In this document: positions 8,789 to 18,460 of the stretch, one piece after another
How positions within the stretch are numbered: position 1 is the first letter of the stretch
How the letters are laid out: every line of letters starts with the position of its first letter
Origin: Burkholderiaceae bacterium
GTDB taxonomy: Bacteria > Pseudomonadota > Gammaproteobacteria > Burkholderiales > Burkholderiaceae_C
Assembly (NCBI GenBank): GCA_026125795.1
Contig: JAHCKM010000003.1
Location: 930,001 to 994,000 of the forward strand
DNA: 64,000 nucleotides
Direction: 5' to 3'
The notes under the pieces: generated by a model
The model's database searches: none
What the model saw: the letters and a program-made list of their open reading frames with translations, nothing else
What the model was told of the DNA's origin: nothing
Program-made: the position numbers and the translations under genes

Positions 8789-10015
8789 GTGAAGCCGATC
8801 GCCAAATCCAGCAAGCTCGCCGATGTCGGCTACGACATCCGCGGCCCGGTGCTGGAAAAAGCCCGCCAGATGCAGGAGGAGGGCCACAAGATCATCCAGC
8901 TGAACATCGGCAACCTCGCCGTGTTTGGCTTCGACCCGCCCGACGAGATCGTGCAGGACATGATCCGCAACCTTCCGGCCAGTGCGGGCTACACCGACAG
9001 CAAGGGCCTGTTCGCGCCGCGCAAGGCGGTGGTGCACTACACGCAGGAAAAGAACATCGCTGGCGTCGGCGTCGACGATGTCTATCTGGGCAACGGCGCA
9101 TCGGAGCTGATCGTGTTCAGCCTGAATGCGCTGCTCGACGCGGGCGATGAGATCCTGGTGCCGGCGCCGGACTACCCGCTGTGGACCGCTGCGGTGTCGC
9201 TCTCGGGCGGCAGGCCGGTGCACTACCGCTGCGATGAGCAATCCGGCTGGTTGCCGGATCTGGCCGACATCCGCAAGAAGGTGACGCCGCGCACGCGCGG
9301 CATCGTGGTGATCAACCCCAACAACCCGACCGGGGCGTTGTATCCCGACGACCTGCTGCGCGACATCGTTGAGATCGCGCGCACGCATGCGTTGATCGTG
9401 TTTGCCGACGAGATCTACGACAAGACGATCTACGACGGCGGCACACACACCAGCATCGCGTCGCTGGCCGACGACGTGCTGTTCGTCACCTTCAACGGGC
9501 TGTCGAAGAACTACCGCGCCTGCGGCTATCGCGCCGGTTGGATGGTGGTTTCGGGCGACAAGCGCGATGCCAAGGACTACATCGAAGGCCTGACGATGCT
9601 GGCGTCGATGCGGTTGTGCGCCAACACGCCGGGGCAGCTTGCGATCCAGACCGCGCTCGGCGGCCACCAAAGCATCAAGGACCTGGTGGCCCCGCATGGC
9701 CGGCTGACCAAACAGCGTGACCTGGCCTACGATCTGCTGACCGCGATTCCCGGCGTCAGCGTGGTCAAGCCGAAGGCCGCGTTGTACATGTTCCCCAAGC
9801 TGGATCCGAAGATCTATCCGATCCAGGACGACCAGCAGTTCGCCTATGAACTACTCGCCGAAGAGAAGGTGCTCATCGTGCAGGGCACCGGCTTCAACTG
9901 GCCAGAGCCCGATCATTTCCGCCTGGTATTCCTGCCAAACGTCGATGACCTCACCGAGGCCATCGGTCGCATCGAACGCTTCTTGTCCCACTACCGAAAA
10001 CGGCACACCACATGA
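8789..10015 (+). CDS. alaA: Alanine aminotransferase AlaA-type
   Basis: PLP-dependent fold-type I aminotransferase converting pyruvate and glutamate to alanine and 2-oxoglutarate. From GTG 8789 the protein has 408 residues (E. coli AlaA has 405). The PLP lysine is K240 in LSKNYR, and the NPNNPTGA motif binds the cofactor ring. GTG 8789 has AAGGAG 9 bases upstream (8774-8779) and starts exactly where the family starts (KPIAKSSKLADV); the ATG at 8756 would add an unrelated extension. It overlaps hom by ATGA, so alaA-hom-thrC form one operon. Confidence 0.9.
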   Translation: MKPIAKSSKLADVGYDIRGPVLEKARQMQEEGHKIIQLNIGNLAVFGFDPPDEIVQDMIRNLPASAGYTDSKGLFAPRKAVVHYTQEKNIAGVGVDDVYLGNGASELIVFSLNALLDAGDEILVPAPDYPLWTAAVSLSGGRPVHYRCDEQSGWLPDLADIRKKVTPRTRGIVVINPNNPTGALYPDDLLRDIVEIARTHALIVFADEIYDKTIYDGGTHTSIASLADDVLFVTFNGLSKNYRACGYRAGWMVVSGDKRDAKDYIEGLTMLASMRLCANTPGQLAIQTALGGHQSIKDLVAPHGRLTKQRDLAYDLLTAIPGVSVVKPKAALYMFPKLDPKIYPIQDDQQFAYELLAEEKVLIVQGTGFNWPEPDHFRLVFLPNVDDLTEAIGRIERFLSHYRKRHTT

Positions 10016-11322
10016 AACCGATCCAAGTCGGCCTGCTGGGCATCGGCACGGTGGGCAGCGGCGCCTTCAAGGTGCTGCAGCGCAACCAGGAAGAGATCCA
10101 GCGCCGCGCCGGGCGCGGCATTCGCATCACGACGGTCGCCGATATCGACGTGGCGCGTGCGAAAGGGATCGTCGGCGACGCGGCACAGGTGGTGGATGAC
10201 GCCAAGCGCATCATCGCCGACTCCTCGATCGACATCGTGGTCGAGTTGATCGGCGGCACCACCATCGCCAAGAGCCTCGTGCTCGATGCAATCGCCGTTG
10301 GCAAGCACGTGGTCACCGCCAACAAGGCCCTGCTCGCCGTGCATGGCAACGAGATCTTTGCCGCTGCCCACAACAAGGGGGTGATGATCGGCTTCGAAGC
10401 CGCGGTGGCGGGTGGCATTCCGATCATCAAGGCGCTGCGCGAGGGGCTCACCGCGAATCGGCTCGAGTGGGTGGCCGGCATCGTCAACGGCACCACCAAC
10501 TTCATCCTGAGCGAGATGCGCGAAAAGGGGCTCGACTTCAACACCGTGCTCAAGGAGGCGCAGCGCCTGGGCTATGCGGAGGCCGATCCGACCTTCGACA
10601 TCGAAGGCATCGATGCGGCGCACAAGGCCACGATCATGTGTGCCATCGCCTTCGGCGTGCCGATGCAGTTTGACAAGGCACACGTCGAAGGCATCACCGC
10701 GTTGCAGGCCACCGACATCCGCTACGCCGAGCAACTCGGCTACCGCATCAAGCTGATCGCGATGGCGCGGCGCAATCCGCAAGGTATCGAGTTGCGCGTG
10801 CACCCCACGCTCGTGCCGGCCAAGCGCCTCATCGCCAACGTGGAAGGTGCGATGAACGCGGTGGTGGTGCAGGGCGATGCCGTCGGCACCACGCTGTACT
10901 ACGGCAAGGGCGCCGGGTCGGAGCCCACCGCGTCGGCGGTGGTGGCCGACCTGGTCGATATCACGCGGCTGCACACCGCTGACCCCGACCACCGCGTGCC
11001 GCATCTGGCGTTCCAGCCCGACGCTCTGGCCAACACGCCGATCCTGCCGATGGACGAAGTGGTCACTGCGTACTATCTGCGCTTGCGCGTGGCCGATCAG
11101 ACCGGCGTGCTCTCGCGCATCACCACGATCCTGGCCGAACACGACATTTCGATCGACGCCGTGCTGCAGCGAGAGTCCGCCGAAGGCGAGCGCCAGACCG
11201 ACCTGATCATCTTGACCCACGACACGCGCGAAGGCCGCATGAACCAGGCGATGGCGACGATGCAGGCGCTGCCCACAGTGCTGGCCCCGATCGTGCGCAT
11301 CCGCAAGGAAGAGTTGAACTGA
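10012..11322 (+). CDS. hom: Homoserine dehydrogenase
   Basis: Reduces aspartate-4-semialdehyde to homoserine with NAD(P)H, the branch point to threonine and methionine. 436 residues: N-terminal Rossmann motif GLLGIGTVGSGAF (residues 6-18), the central catalytic/dimerisation domain with GIVNGTTNFIL, and a C-terminal ACT domain from about residue 350 (LRVADQTGVLSRIT), where threonine feedback inhibition is expected. The ATG overlaps the alaA stop (ATGA), and the TGA shares its last A with the thrC ATG, so translation is likely coupled. Confidence 0.96.
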   Translation: MKPIQVGLLGIGTVGSGAFKVLQRNQEEIQRRAGRGIRITTVADIDVARAKGIVGDAAQVVDDAKRIIADSSIDIVVELIGGTTIAKSLVLDAIAVGKHVVTANKALLAVHGNEIFAAAHNKGVMIGFEAAVAGGIPIIKALREGLTANRLEWVAGIVNGTTNFILSEMREKGLDFNTVLKEAQRLGYAEADPTFDIEGIDAAHKATIMCAIAFGVPMQFDKAHVEGITALQATDIRYAEQLGYRIKLIAMARRNPQGIELRVHPTLVPAKRLIANVEGAMNAVVVQGDAVGTTLYYGKGAGSEPTASAVVADLVDITRLHTADPDHRVPHLAFQPDALANTPILPMDEVVTAYYLRLRVADQTGVLSRITTILAEHDISIDAVLQRESAEGERQTDLIILTHDTREGRMNQAMATMQALPTVLAPIVRIRKEELN

Positions 11323-12737
11323 TGCGCTACGTGAGTACCCGTGGCGATGACACGCCGCGGCGCTTTTGCGAGATCCTGCTGGAAGGCCTGGCACCCGATG
11401 GCGGTCTGTACCTGCCTGAGCGTTATCCGCGGATCGATGCAGCCACGCTGGGGCGCTGGCGCGTGCTGCCGTACGCCGACCTGGCGTTCGAGATCCTGTC
11501 GCTGTACATCGACGACATCCCGGCCGACGACCTGCGCGCGTTGTGCCGCCGCACCTACACCCGCAGCACGTTCGGCAGCGACGCGATCGTGCCGCTGCGC
11601 ATGCTGGAACCGGGCCTGTTCGTCGAGGCGCTGTCCAACGGCCCGACGCTTGCCTTCAAGGACATGGCGATGCAGCTCCTCGGTGCGCTGTTCGAGTACG
11701 AGCTGGCGCGCCGCGGCGAACGGCTGAACATTCTCGGCGCCACGTCGGGCGATACCGGCGGCGCGGCCGAATACGCGATGCGCGGCAAGCAAGGCGTGCA
11801 AGTCTTCATGCTGTCGCCGCACGGGCGCATGAGTCCGTTCCAGCAGGCGCAGATGTTCAGCCTGCAGGACGCCAATATCCACAACATCGCGATCGAAGGC
11901 GTGTTCGACGATTGCCAGGATATCGTCAAGGCGGTTGCCGCCGATCTCGACTTCAAGCGCAGGCATCGCATCGGCAGCGTCAATTCCATCAACTGGGCAC
12001 GTCTGGTGGCTCAGGTGGTGTATTACTTCGCTGGCTACTTCCAGGCCACGAGGTCCAATGACGAGCTTGTGAGCTTCGCCGTGCCGTCGGGCAACTTCGG
12101 CAACGTGTGCGCCGGCCACGTGGCTCGCATGATGGGCCTGCCGATCCAGCGCCTGATCGTCGCCACCAACGAGAACGACGTGCTCGACGAGTTCTTCAAG
12201 AGCGGGCGCTACCGTGTGCGCGCGGCCGCCGAGACGCGCGAGACCTCCAGCCCGTCGATGGACATCAGCAAGGCGTCGAACTTCGAGCGCTTCGTGTGTG
12301 ATCTGCTGCAACGCGACACCGTGGCGACGCGCCAGTTGTTCGGAGAGCGCGTCGTGCGCGACGGCGGCTTCGCGCTCGACGCGGCCACGCACGCGCGCTG
12401 CGCGTCGTATGGCTTCGTGTCGGGACGCAGCGGGCACGCAGATCGGCTGGCGACCATCCGCCAGGTCTGGGAGCAGCAGCACGATCTGATCGACCCCCAT
12501 ACCGCCGACGGCCTGAAGGTCGCATGCGACCTTCGGCAACCGGGTGAGACCATCGTGGTCCTGGAGACCGCGCTGCCGGTCAAATTCAGCGAGACCATCG
12601 TCGAGGCGATCGGGCAGCAGCCTGAGCGGCCCGCTGCCCTCGCGGGTCTGGAATCGCTGCCGCGCCGCGTCGAGGTGATGCCGGCCGACGTGGCCAGGGT
12701 CAAGGCGCTGATCGCGCTCCACGACAGGCACGCCTGA
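11322..12737 (+). CDS. thrC: Threonine synthase
   Basis: PLP enzyme making threonine from O-phosphohomoserine, the last step of the pathway. 471 residues; N-terminal threonine-synthase domain beginning MRYVSTRGD, PLP lysine K113 in LAFKDMAMQ, phosphate-binding loop ATSGDTGGAAEYA and core VPSGNFGNVCAGH. The ATG at 11322 overlaps the hom stop by one base (TGATG). thrB is not adjacent. The 75 bp after the stop hold a short inverted repeat (CTGCCG..CGGCAG) and the promoter of moeA. Confidence 0.96.
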   Translation: MRYVSTRGDDTPRRFCEILLEGLAPDGGLYLPERYPRIDAATLGRWRVLPYADLAFEILSLYIDDIPADDLRALCRRTYTRSTFGSDAIVPLRMLEPGLFVEALSNGPTLAFKDMAMQLLGALFEYELARRGERLNILGATSGDTGGAAEYAMRGKQGVQVFMLSPHGRMSPFQQAQMFSLQDANIHNIAIEGVFDDCQDIVKAVAADLDFKRRHRIGSVNSINWARLVAQVVYYFAGYFQATRSNDELVSFAVPSGNFGNVCAGHVARMMGLPIQRLIVATNENDVLDEFFKSGRYRVRAAAETRETSSPSMDISKASNFERFVCDLLQRDTVATRQLFGERVVRDGGFALDAATHARCASYGFVSGRSGHADRLATIRQVWEQQHDLIDPHTADGLKVACDLRQPGETIVVLETALPVKFSETIVEAIGQQPERPAALAGLESLPRRVEVMPADVARVKALIALHDRHA

Positions 12738-12781
12738 CCTCCCGGACGCAGCCCTGCCGTGCGCGCGGCAGACGGGCTTGG

Positions 12782-12787
12782 CACAAT
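12782..12787 (+). promoter_or_regulatory. -10 box of the moeA operon
   Basis: CACAAT 25 bases before the ATG of moeA at 12813, giving a leader of about 19 bases. The -35 is poor. Confidence 0.35.
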
Positions 12788-12812
12788 CGCTCGAAGCCAC
12801 GAGCCCTTCGCC

Positions 12813-14084
12813 ATGAGTCCCACCCCTGCGCGCTCCGACCGTTCGCCGCTGATGAGCCTCGACGAGGCGGTGTCGCGCCTGGTGGAAGGCGCACGCGCCC
12901 ATGCGATCACCGATACCGAGATGGTGTCGACTTTCGACGCCCTGAACCGCGTGCTCGCCGAAGAGGTGCGTTCCCACCTGAACGTGCCGCCTGAGGACAA
13001 CACCGAGATGGATGGCTACGCGCTGCGTGTGGCCGACGTGCCGGCCGCCGGCGCCGTGCTTGCCGTGTCGCAGCGCGTGCCGGCCGGGCAGGTGGGGCAG
13101 CCGCTGCAGCCGGGCACCGCGGCGCGCGTCTTCACAGGCGCTCAGATCCCGGCCGGTGCCGATGCGGTGGTGATGCAGGAGCTCTGCGAGGCGCTCCCGC
13201 CGGAGCGTGACGGTGAGATCGGCCGCGTGCGTGTGCAGGCGGTGCCCAGCGTCGGCCAGGCGATCCGGCGCCGCGGCGAAGACGTGCAACAGGGTGCCGT
13301 CGTGCTCAGGCCGGGCATGCGGATGACGCCGCAAGCGATGGGCATGGCCGCGTCGGTCGGAGCCGGGCAGTTGCGGGTGTGCCGCAGGCCGAGGGTGGCG
13401 CTGTTCTCTACCGGCGACGAACTGGCGATGCCCGGTGAGCCGTTGAAGCCCGGCGCCATCTACAACTCCAACCGTTTCACGTTGCGTGGGCTGCTTCAGG
13501 CCGCGGGATGCGACGCGATCGATCTCGGCATCGTGCCCGACTTGCTCGACGCCACGCGCGACGCGTTGCGCCGCGCCGCTGCGCAGGCCGATCTCGTGCT
13601 CACGTGCGGTGGCGTGTCGGTGGGCGATGAAGACCACCTGAGGCCGGCTCTGCAGGCCGTGGGCCGGCTCGACCTGTGGTCGATCGCGATCAAGCCCGGC
13701 AAGCCGCTGGCTTTCGGCGCGGTGCGGCGCGCCGATGGCGGCGAATCGCTGTACATCGGGCTGCCCGGCAACCCGGTGTCGAGCACGGTGACTTTCTTGG
13801 TCGCGGTGATGCCGGTGCTGCGCGTGCTGTGCGGCGCAGCACCCGAAGGGCCCAAGCCGATCGCGATGACGGCCGGCTTCGACTGGCCCAAGCCGAACGC
13901 ACGCCGCGAGTTCTTGCGCGCGCGTATGGCCGCCGATGGCCGGCTCGAGCTCTATCCCAACCAGGGCTCGGGCGTGCTCACGTCGATGGTCTGGGCCGAT
14001 GGGCTGATCGACAATCCGGGCGGGCGCCCAATCGCGCGCGGCGACACGGTGTCGTTCCTGCCGCTGGGGCTGCTGCTGCAATGA
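12813..14084 (+). CDS. moeA: Molybdopterin molybdenumtransferase MoeA
   Basis: Inserts molybdate into adenylylated molybdopterin. 423 residues from ATG 12813, with the MoeA N-terminal domain (SLDEAVSRLVEGA, then EDNTEMDGYALR), the MoCF/MogA-like central domain (FSTGDEL at about 209 and LTCGGVSVGDEDHL at about 265) and a C-terminal beta-barrel domain. The frame is open upstream to 12759, but the -10-like CACAAT at 12782 and family alignment favour 12813. It is first in moeA-moaD-moaE-crcB-flavin reductase; its stop overlaps the moaD ATG (ATGA). Confidence 0.94.
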   Translation: MSPTPARSDRSPLMSLDEAVSRLVEGARAHAITDTEMVSTFDALNRVLAEEVRSHLNVPPEDNTEMDGYALRVADVPAAGAVLAVSQRVPAGQVGQPLQPGTAARVFTGAQIPAGADAVVMQELCEALPPERDGEIGRVRVQAVPSVGQAIRRRGEDVQQGAVVLRPGMRMTPQAMGMAASVGAGQLRVCRRPRVALFSTGDELAMPGEPLKPGAIYNSNRFTLRGLLQAAGCDAIDLGIVPDLLDATRDALRRAAAQADLVLTCGGVSVGDEDHLRPALQAVGRLDLWSIAIKPGKPLAFGAVRRADGGESLYIGLPGNPVSSTVTFLVAVMPVLRVLCGAAPEGPKPIAMTAGFDWPKPNARREFLRARMAADGRLELYPNQGSGVLTSMVWADGLIDNPGGRPIARGDTVSFLPLGLLLQ

Positions 14085-14332
14085 AGATCCAACTGCGCTA
14101 TTTCGCATCGCTGCGCGAGGCGCTGGGCGCGCACGAGACGGTGGACGTCCCGCCCGGGACCACACTGGGTGCGCTGCGCGATCAGCTGATCGGGCGCGGC
14201 GGCGAACACGCGCGCTGCCTGGCGCGCGGACGCGCGGTGCGCTCGGCGCTGGACCAGGTCATGGCCGACGACCGTGCCGCGCTCCATGACGGCGCCGAGG
14301 TCGCGTTCTTTCCGCCGGTGACCGGCGGCTGA
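14081..14332 (+). CDS. moaD: Molybdopterin synthase sulfur carrier MoaD
   Basis: Small ubiquitin-fold protein (83 residues) whose C-terminal Gly-Gly is adenylated and thiocarboxylated to donate sulfur to precursor Z. The sequence opens KIQLRYFASLREALG and ends FFPPVTGG, both diagnostic. ATG 14081 overlaps the moeA stop. It is followed after 14 bp by moaE, its partner subunit. Confidence 0.95.
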   Translation: MKIQLRYFASLREALGAHETVDVPPGTTLGALRDQLIGRGGEHARCLARGRAVRSALDQVMADDRAALHDGAEVAFFPPVTGG

Positions 14333-14334
14333 TC

Positions 14335-14340
14335 GACAAT
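14335..14340 (+). promoter_or_regulatory. Possible internal -10 box before moaE
   Basis: GACAAT, six bases before the moaE ATG at 14347, in exactly the arrangement seen before prpE. It would give a leaderless moaE transcript in addition to operon read-through. Confidence 0.35.
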
Positions 14341-14346
14341 CCCGCC

Positions 14347-14823
14347 ATGCGCAGCACGGTCACGATCCAGCAGGCCGACTTCGACCTGAGTGCCGAAGTC
14401 GCCTCACTGCGCGACGACGACGCGCAGGTCGGGGCGGTGGCTTGTTTTGTCGGCACGGTGCGTGATCGCAACGACGGCACCAGCGTCTCGGCGATGGAAC
14501 TCGAACACTATCCCGGCATGACCGAACGTGCGATCGAGTCGATGATCGGCGAGGCGCGCCGGCGCTTCGACATCCGCGGCGTGCGCGTGATCCACCGGGT
14601 GGGCCGCTTGATGCCGCACGACCAGATCGTGCTGGTGGCGGTCACCTCGGCGCATCGCCACGACGCCTTCCAGGCCTGCGAGTTCCTGATGGACTACCTG
14701 AAGACCCAGGCGCCGTTCTGGAAGAAGGAGAGCACGCCCGAAGGCGCGCGCTGGGTCGATGCACGGCAAGCCGACGATGCGGCGCTCGCGCGCTGGGGAC
14801 TGCAGATGGACAACGCCGCGTGA
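14347..14823 (+). CDS. moaE: Molybdopterin synthase catalytic subunit MoaE
   Basis: Large subunit of molybdopterin synthase, converting cPMP to the dithiolene molybdopterin with MoaD thiocarboxylate. 158 residues; family motifs GAVACFVGTVRD, LEHYPGMTE and the active-site segment KTQAPFWKKE near residue 118, whose lysines bind the pterin. The stop overlaps the GTG start of crcB by GTGA (14820-14823). A possible promoter lies directly before the ATG. Confidence 0.96.
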   Translation: MRSTVTIQQADFDLSAEVASLRDDDAQVGAVACFVGTVRDRNDGTSVSAMELEHYPGMTERAIESMIGEARRRFDIRGVRVIHRVGRLMPHDQIVLVAVTSAHRHDAFQACEFLMDYLKTQAPFWKKESTPEGARWVDARQADDAALARWGLQMDNAA

Positions 14824-15212
14824 GTGCGGGCGTCACATGGACCGCGGCTGCCGCCGTGGCTGGCGGTTCGGCCGTCGGGGCGTTGTGCCGCTGGGGTGCC
14901 GGGCTGTGGCTCAATGCGCGGTGGCAAGGTTTTCCGCTGGGCACCCTGTTCGTCAACGTCGTCGGCGCGTTGCTGATCGGGGCCGCGATCGCCTGGTTCG
15001 AAACGCGGCCGTTCGATCATCTGCGCCTGTTCATCACCACCGGTGTGCTCGGCGGCTTCACGACGTTTTCGGCCTTTTCGGCCGAGTCCTTGGCATTGCT
15101 GGAGCGCGGCCAATGGTCCCTGGCACTGGCGCACACGCTGGTTCATGTGCTGGGTGCTCTGGCTTGCGCGGCCCTGGGCGTGATGCTCATGCGCGTGGTG
15201 GCGGGGCCTTGA
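14820..15212 (+). CDS. crcB: Fluoride exporter CrcB/Fluc
   Basis: Dimeric inner-membrane fluoride channel that lowers cytoplasmic F-. 130 residues with four hydrophobic helices; conserved GTLFVNVVGA and GVLGGFTTFSAFSAE hold the pore Asn, Phe and Ser/Thr residues. Start GTG 14820 overlaps the moaE stop, and its own stop overlaps the TTG of the next gene (TTGA). No fluoride riboswitch can precede it because the gene follows moaE without a gap; expression is therefore tied to the Moco genes or to an unseen internal promoter. Confidence 0.93.
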   Translation: MSAGVTWTAAAAVAGGSAVGALCRWGAGLWLNARWQGFPLGTLFVNVVGALLIGAAIAWFETRPFDHLRLFITTGVLGGFTTFSAFSAESLALLERGQWSLALAHTLVHVLGALACAALGVMLMRVVAGP

Positions 15213-15718
15213 CCCGCGGCCCGTTCGAAGGGGGAGCCGAGTCGGCCGCGCTGCGTTCGGCGCTCGGGCGCTTTGCCACCGGCGTGACGCTGGCCACCTG
15301 CACCGACGGCAGCGGCGATCCGGTTGGTCTCACCGTCAACTCCTTCGGTGCGCTGTCGCTCGAGCCGCCGCTGGTGCAATGGTCGCTGCGTTGCGAGAGC
15401 CCCAGCCTGCAGGCGTTCCAGACGGCGGAACACTTTGCGATCAATGTGCTGACCGAGCAGCAGGTCGAGCTGTCGCGTCGTTTTGCGTCGACCAGTGCCA
15501 GCGCCAAACGTTTCGAGTTGGGCCGCTGGAGCGCCGGCCACCACGGCGCGCCGGTGCTGGCTGGGGCGTTGGCGGTGTTCGAATGCCGCCGCACGCGCGC
15601 CGAACGCCACGGCGATCACGTGCTGCTGATCGGCCAAGTGCTGCACCACAGCGCGCACTCGGGTGCGCCGCTGCTGTTCCATGCAAGCCGCTACCGTCGC
15701 CTCGGCGACCCGATGTAG
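15209..15718 (+). CDS. Flavin reductase family protein (FMN-binding split barrel)
   Basis: 169-residue protein of the flavin reductase/HpaC-like family, expected to reduce FMN or FAD with NAD(P)H for a partner monooxygenase or similar. Family segments: LGRFATGVTLATC near residue 17, GLTVNSFGALSLEPPLVQWSL near 40, HFAINVL near 77, and a C-terminal LLFHASRYRRLG. The only start consistent with the family is TTG 15209, overlapping the crcB stop as TTGA. The partner oxygenase is unknown; the location in a Moco operon gives no clear hint. Confidence 0.82.
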   Translation: MTRGPFEGGAESAALRSALGRFATGVTLATCTDGSGDPVGLTVNSFGALSLEPPLVQWSLRCESPSLQAFQTAEHFAINVLTEQQVELSRRFASTSASAKRFELGRWSAGHHGAPVLAGALAVFECRRTRAERHGDHVLLIGQVLHHSAHSGAPLLFHASRYRRLGDPM

Positions 15719-15754
15719 CCGCGCTTGATATCTCGCAATCGGCGCGCCGGCGGG

Positions 15755-15782
15755 CTTGAAATGGACTCCACCTGCCCCTAAG
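15755..15782 (+). promoter_or_regulatory. Sigma-32 (heat-shock) promoter of clpB
   Basis: CTTGAAA (15755-15761), 13 bases, then CCCCTAAG (15775-15782), close to the sigma-32 consensus CTTGAAA-N13/14-CCCCATNT. It lies about 27 bases before the clpB ATG, with GAGGA as ribosome binding site in between. Confidence 0.85.
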
Positions 15783-15808
15783 TCCATCGGCAAGATTCGA
15801 GGATAGCC

Positions 15809-18400
15809 ATGCGATTGGACAAGCTCACCACCGCGTTCCAGCATGCCCTGGCCGATGCCCAGAGCTTGGCCGTGGCACGCGACAACCCGTACATCGAGCC
15901 GCCCCACCTGCTGTCGGCCATGTTGACCCAGCCCGACGGCCCCAAGGCCCTGCTCGACCGCGCGGGTGCCAACACCGCGGCGCTGCGCACGGCGATGGAC
16001 ACGGCCATCGGCGCGCTGCCACAGGTGCAGGGCGGAGGCCAGCCGGTGCAGCCGGGGCGCGACTTGATGTCGCAGCTGCAGGCCGCCGACAAGGAAGCCA
16101 CCAAGCGCGGCGATCAGTTCATCGCCAGCGAGATGTTCCTGCTTGCGCTGGCCGACAGCAAGACCGACATCGGCGGCATCGTGCGCGGGCACGGCCTCAC
16201 GCGCAAGGCGCTCGAGGCGGCGATCGACGCGGTACGCGGCGGGCAGAAGGTCGATTCCGCGGAAGCCGAAGGCCAGCGCGAGGCACTGAAGAAATACACG
16301 CTCGACCTCACCGAGCGGGCGCGCCAGGGCAAGCTCGATCCGGTGATCGGCCGCGACGACGAGATCCGCCGCGCGGTCCAGGTGCTGCAGCGCCGCTCGA
16401 AGAACAACCCGGTGCTGATCGGTGAGCCGGGTGTGGGCAAGACCGCGATCGTCGAGGGCCTGGCGCAGCGCATCGTCAACGGCGAGGTGCCCGAGAGCCT
16501 GAAGGACAAGCGGGTGCTGGTGCTCGACATGGCGGGCCTGCTGGCCGGTGCCAAGTACCGCGGCGAGTTCGAGGAACGCCTGAAAGCGGTTCTGAAGGAG
16601 GTGTCGCAGGACGAGGGCCGCATCATTCTGTTCATCGACGAGCTGCACACGATGGTCGGCGCCGGCAAGGCCGAAGGCGCGATCGACGCCGGCAACATGC
16701 TCAAGCCGGCGCTGGCGCGCGGCGAGCTGCATTGCATCGGCGCGACCACGCTCGACGAGTACCGCAAGCATGTGGAGAAGGACGCCGCGCTCGAGCGGCG
16801 CTTTCAGAAGGTGCTGGTCGAGGAGCCGAGCGTCGAGGCTACGGTGGCCATCCTGCGCGGCCTGCAGGAGAAGTATGAGGTGCACCACGGCGTGGAGATC
16901 ACCGACCCGGCGATCGTCGCCGCGGCCGAGCTGAGCCACCGCTACATCACCGACCGCTTCCTGCCGGACAAGGCAATCGACCTGATCGACGAAGCCGCTG
17001 CCAAGATCAAGATCGAGATCGACTCCAAGCCCGAGGCGATGGACCGTCTCGACCGCCGCCTGATCCAGCTGAAGATCGAGCGCGAAGCGGTCAAGAAGGA
17101 GAAGGACGAGGCATCGATCAAGCGCGCCGGTCTGATAGAAGACGAGATCGCCAAGCTCGAGCGGGAGTACGCCGATCTCGAGGAGATCTGGAAGAGCGAG
17201 AAGGCCACCGCGCAGGGCTCCGCGCAGGTGAAGGAAGAGATCGACCGCATCCGCCACCAGATCGACGAGCTCAAGCGCAAGGGCGACTTCAACAAGGTCG
17301 CCGAGCTGCAGTACGGCAAGCTCCCCGATCTCGAGACGCGCCTGAAGGAAGCGCAGGCCAAGGAGTCGAACAAGGGCAAGAGCGGGAAGCCGCAGTTGCT
17401 GCGCACGATGGTCGGCGCCGAAGAGATCGCCGAGGTCGTGTCGCGCGCCACCGGCATTCCGGTGAGCAAGCTGATGCAGGGCGAACGCGACAAGCTGCTG
17501 CAGATGGAAGCCAAACTGCACGAGCGGGTGGTGGGCCAGGACGAGGCCATCACCGCGGTGGCCGATGCTATCCGCCGTTCGCGCGCCGGGCTTTCCGATC
17601 CCAACCGGCCGCTGGGCAGCTTCTTGTTCCTCGGCCCGACCGGCGTCGGCAAGACCGAGCTGTGCAAGGCGCTGGCCGGCTTCTTGTTCGACAGCGACGA
17701 GCACATGGTGCGCATCGACATGAGCGAGTTCATGGAGAAGCACTCGGTGTCGCGGCTGATCGGCGCGCCACCGGGTTACGTGGGCTACGACGAGGGCGGA
17801 CAGCTCACCGAGGCGGTGCGGCGCCGGCCGTACAGCGTGCTGCTGCTCGACGAGATCGAGAAGGCGCACCCCGACGTGTTCAACGTGCTGTTGCAGGTGC
17901 TTGACGACGGTCGACTCACCGACGGCCAGGGGCGCACGGTCGATTTCAAGAACTGCGTCATCGTGATGACGAGCAACCTGGGCTCGCAGATGATCATGCA
18001 GATGGCGGGCCAGCCGAGCGACCGCATCCGCGACGCGGTGTGGAACGAGGTCAAGTCGCACTTCCGACCGGAGTTCCTGAACCGCATCGACGAGACCGTG
18101 GTGTTCCATGCGCTCGACGCGCAGCACATCGCATCGATCGCTCGCATCCAGCTCAAGGTGCTGGAGCAGCGGCTCGAGAAGATGGACATGAAGCTCGACG
18201 TGTCGCCTGAGGCGTTGGCCGAGATCGCCAAGGTCGGCTTCGATCCGGTGTTCGGTGCGCGGCCGCTCAAGCGCGCGATCCAGCAGCGCATCGAGAACCC
18301 GGTGGCGCGCCTGGTACTGGAAGGCCGCTTCGGCCCGAAGGACGTGGTGCCGGTGACGGTCTCGGGCGGCGAGTTCCAGTTTGGGCGCGTCGTGCACTGA
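15809..18400 (+). CDS. clpB: ATP-dependent disaggregase ClpB
   Basis: Hexameric Hsp100 chaperone that pulls proteins out of aggregates with DnaK. 863 residues: N-terminal Clp-N repeats (1-145), NBD1 with Walker A GEPGVGKT (205-212), the coiled-coil middle domain (about 400-530, rich in Lys/Glu), NBD2 with Walker A GPTGVGKT (609-616), and a C-terminal D2-small domain. No ClpP-binding loop is expected. ATG 15809 has GAGGA upstream and is preceded by a sigma-32 promoter. A strong bidirectional terminator follows. Confidence 0.98.
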   Translation: MRLDKLTTAFQHALADAQSLAVARDNPYIEPPHLLSAMLTQPDGPKALLDRAGANTAALRTAMDTAIGALPQVQGGGQPVQPGRDLMSQLQAADKEATKRGDQFIASEMFLLALADSKTDIGGIVRGHGLTRKALEAAIDAVRGGQKVDSAEAEGQREALKKYTLDLTERARQGKLDPVIGRDDEIRRAVQVLQRRSKNNPVLIGEPGVGKTAIVEGLAQRIVNGEVPESLKDKRVLVLDMAGLLAGAKYRGEFEERLKAVLKEVSQDEGRIILFIDELHTMVGAGKAEGAIDAGNMLKPALARGELHCIGATTLDEYRKHVEKDAALERRFQKVLVEEPSVEATVAILRGLQEKYEVHHGVEITDPAIVAAAELSHRYITDRFLPDKAIDLIDEAAAKIKIEIDSKPEAMDRLDRRLIQLKIEREAVKKEKDEASIKRAGLIEDEIAKLEREYADLEEIWKSEKATAQGSAQVKEEIDRIRHQIDELKRKGDFNKVAELQYGKLPDLETRLKEAQAKESNKGKSGKPQLLRTMVGAEEIAEVVSRATGIPVSKLMQGERDKLLQMEAKLHERVVGQDEAITAVADAIRRSRAGLSDPNRPLGSFLFLGPTGVGKTELCKALAGFLFDSDEHMVRIDMSEFMEKHSVSRLIGAPPGYVGYDEGGQLTEAVRRRPYSVLLLDEIEKAHPDVFNVLLQVLDDGRLTDGQGRTVDFKNCVIVMTSNLGSQMIMQMAGQPSDRIRDAVWNEVKSHFRPEFLNRIDETVVFHALDAQHIASIARIQLKVLEQRLEKMDMKLDVSPEALAEIAKVGFDPVFGARPLKRAIQQRIENPVARLVLEGRFGPKDVVPVTVSGGEFQFGRVVH

Positions 18401-18416
18401 ACGGCGACTCACAACG

Positions 18417-18444
18417 ACAAAGCCCTCCGCGAGGAGGGCTTTGT
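18417..18444. terminator. Bidirectional rho-independent terminator between clpB and the minus-strand gene
   Basis: Twelve-base perfect arms ACAAAGCCCTCC and GGAGGGCTTTGT around a GCGA loop. The A/T ends of the arms act as the U-run for either strand. It sits 17 bp after clpB and 17 bp before the end of the convergent gene. Confidence 0.9.
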
Positions 18445-18460
18445 CTTGCCGACGTGAAAC

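Noticed and set aside
11097-14165. A 1,022-codon open frame antisense to thrC and moeA
   Set aside because: Same cause; low-complexity composition, no family motif, and both sense genes are intact.
15143-18412. A 1,089-codon open frame on the strand opposite clpB
   Set aside because: It is the antisense shadow of clpB in G+C-rich DNA; the translation is Arg/His/Asp-rich with no domain, while the plus strand encodes an intact ClpB.
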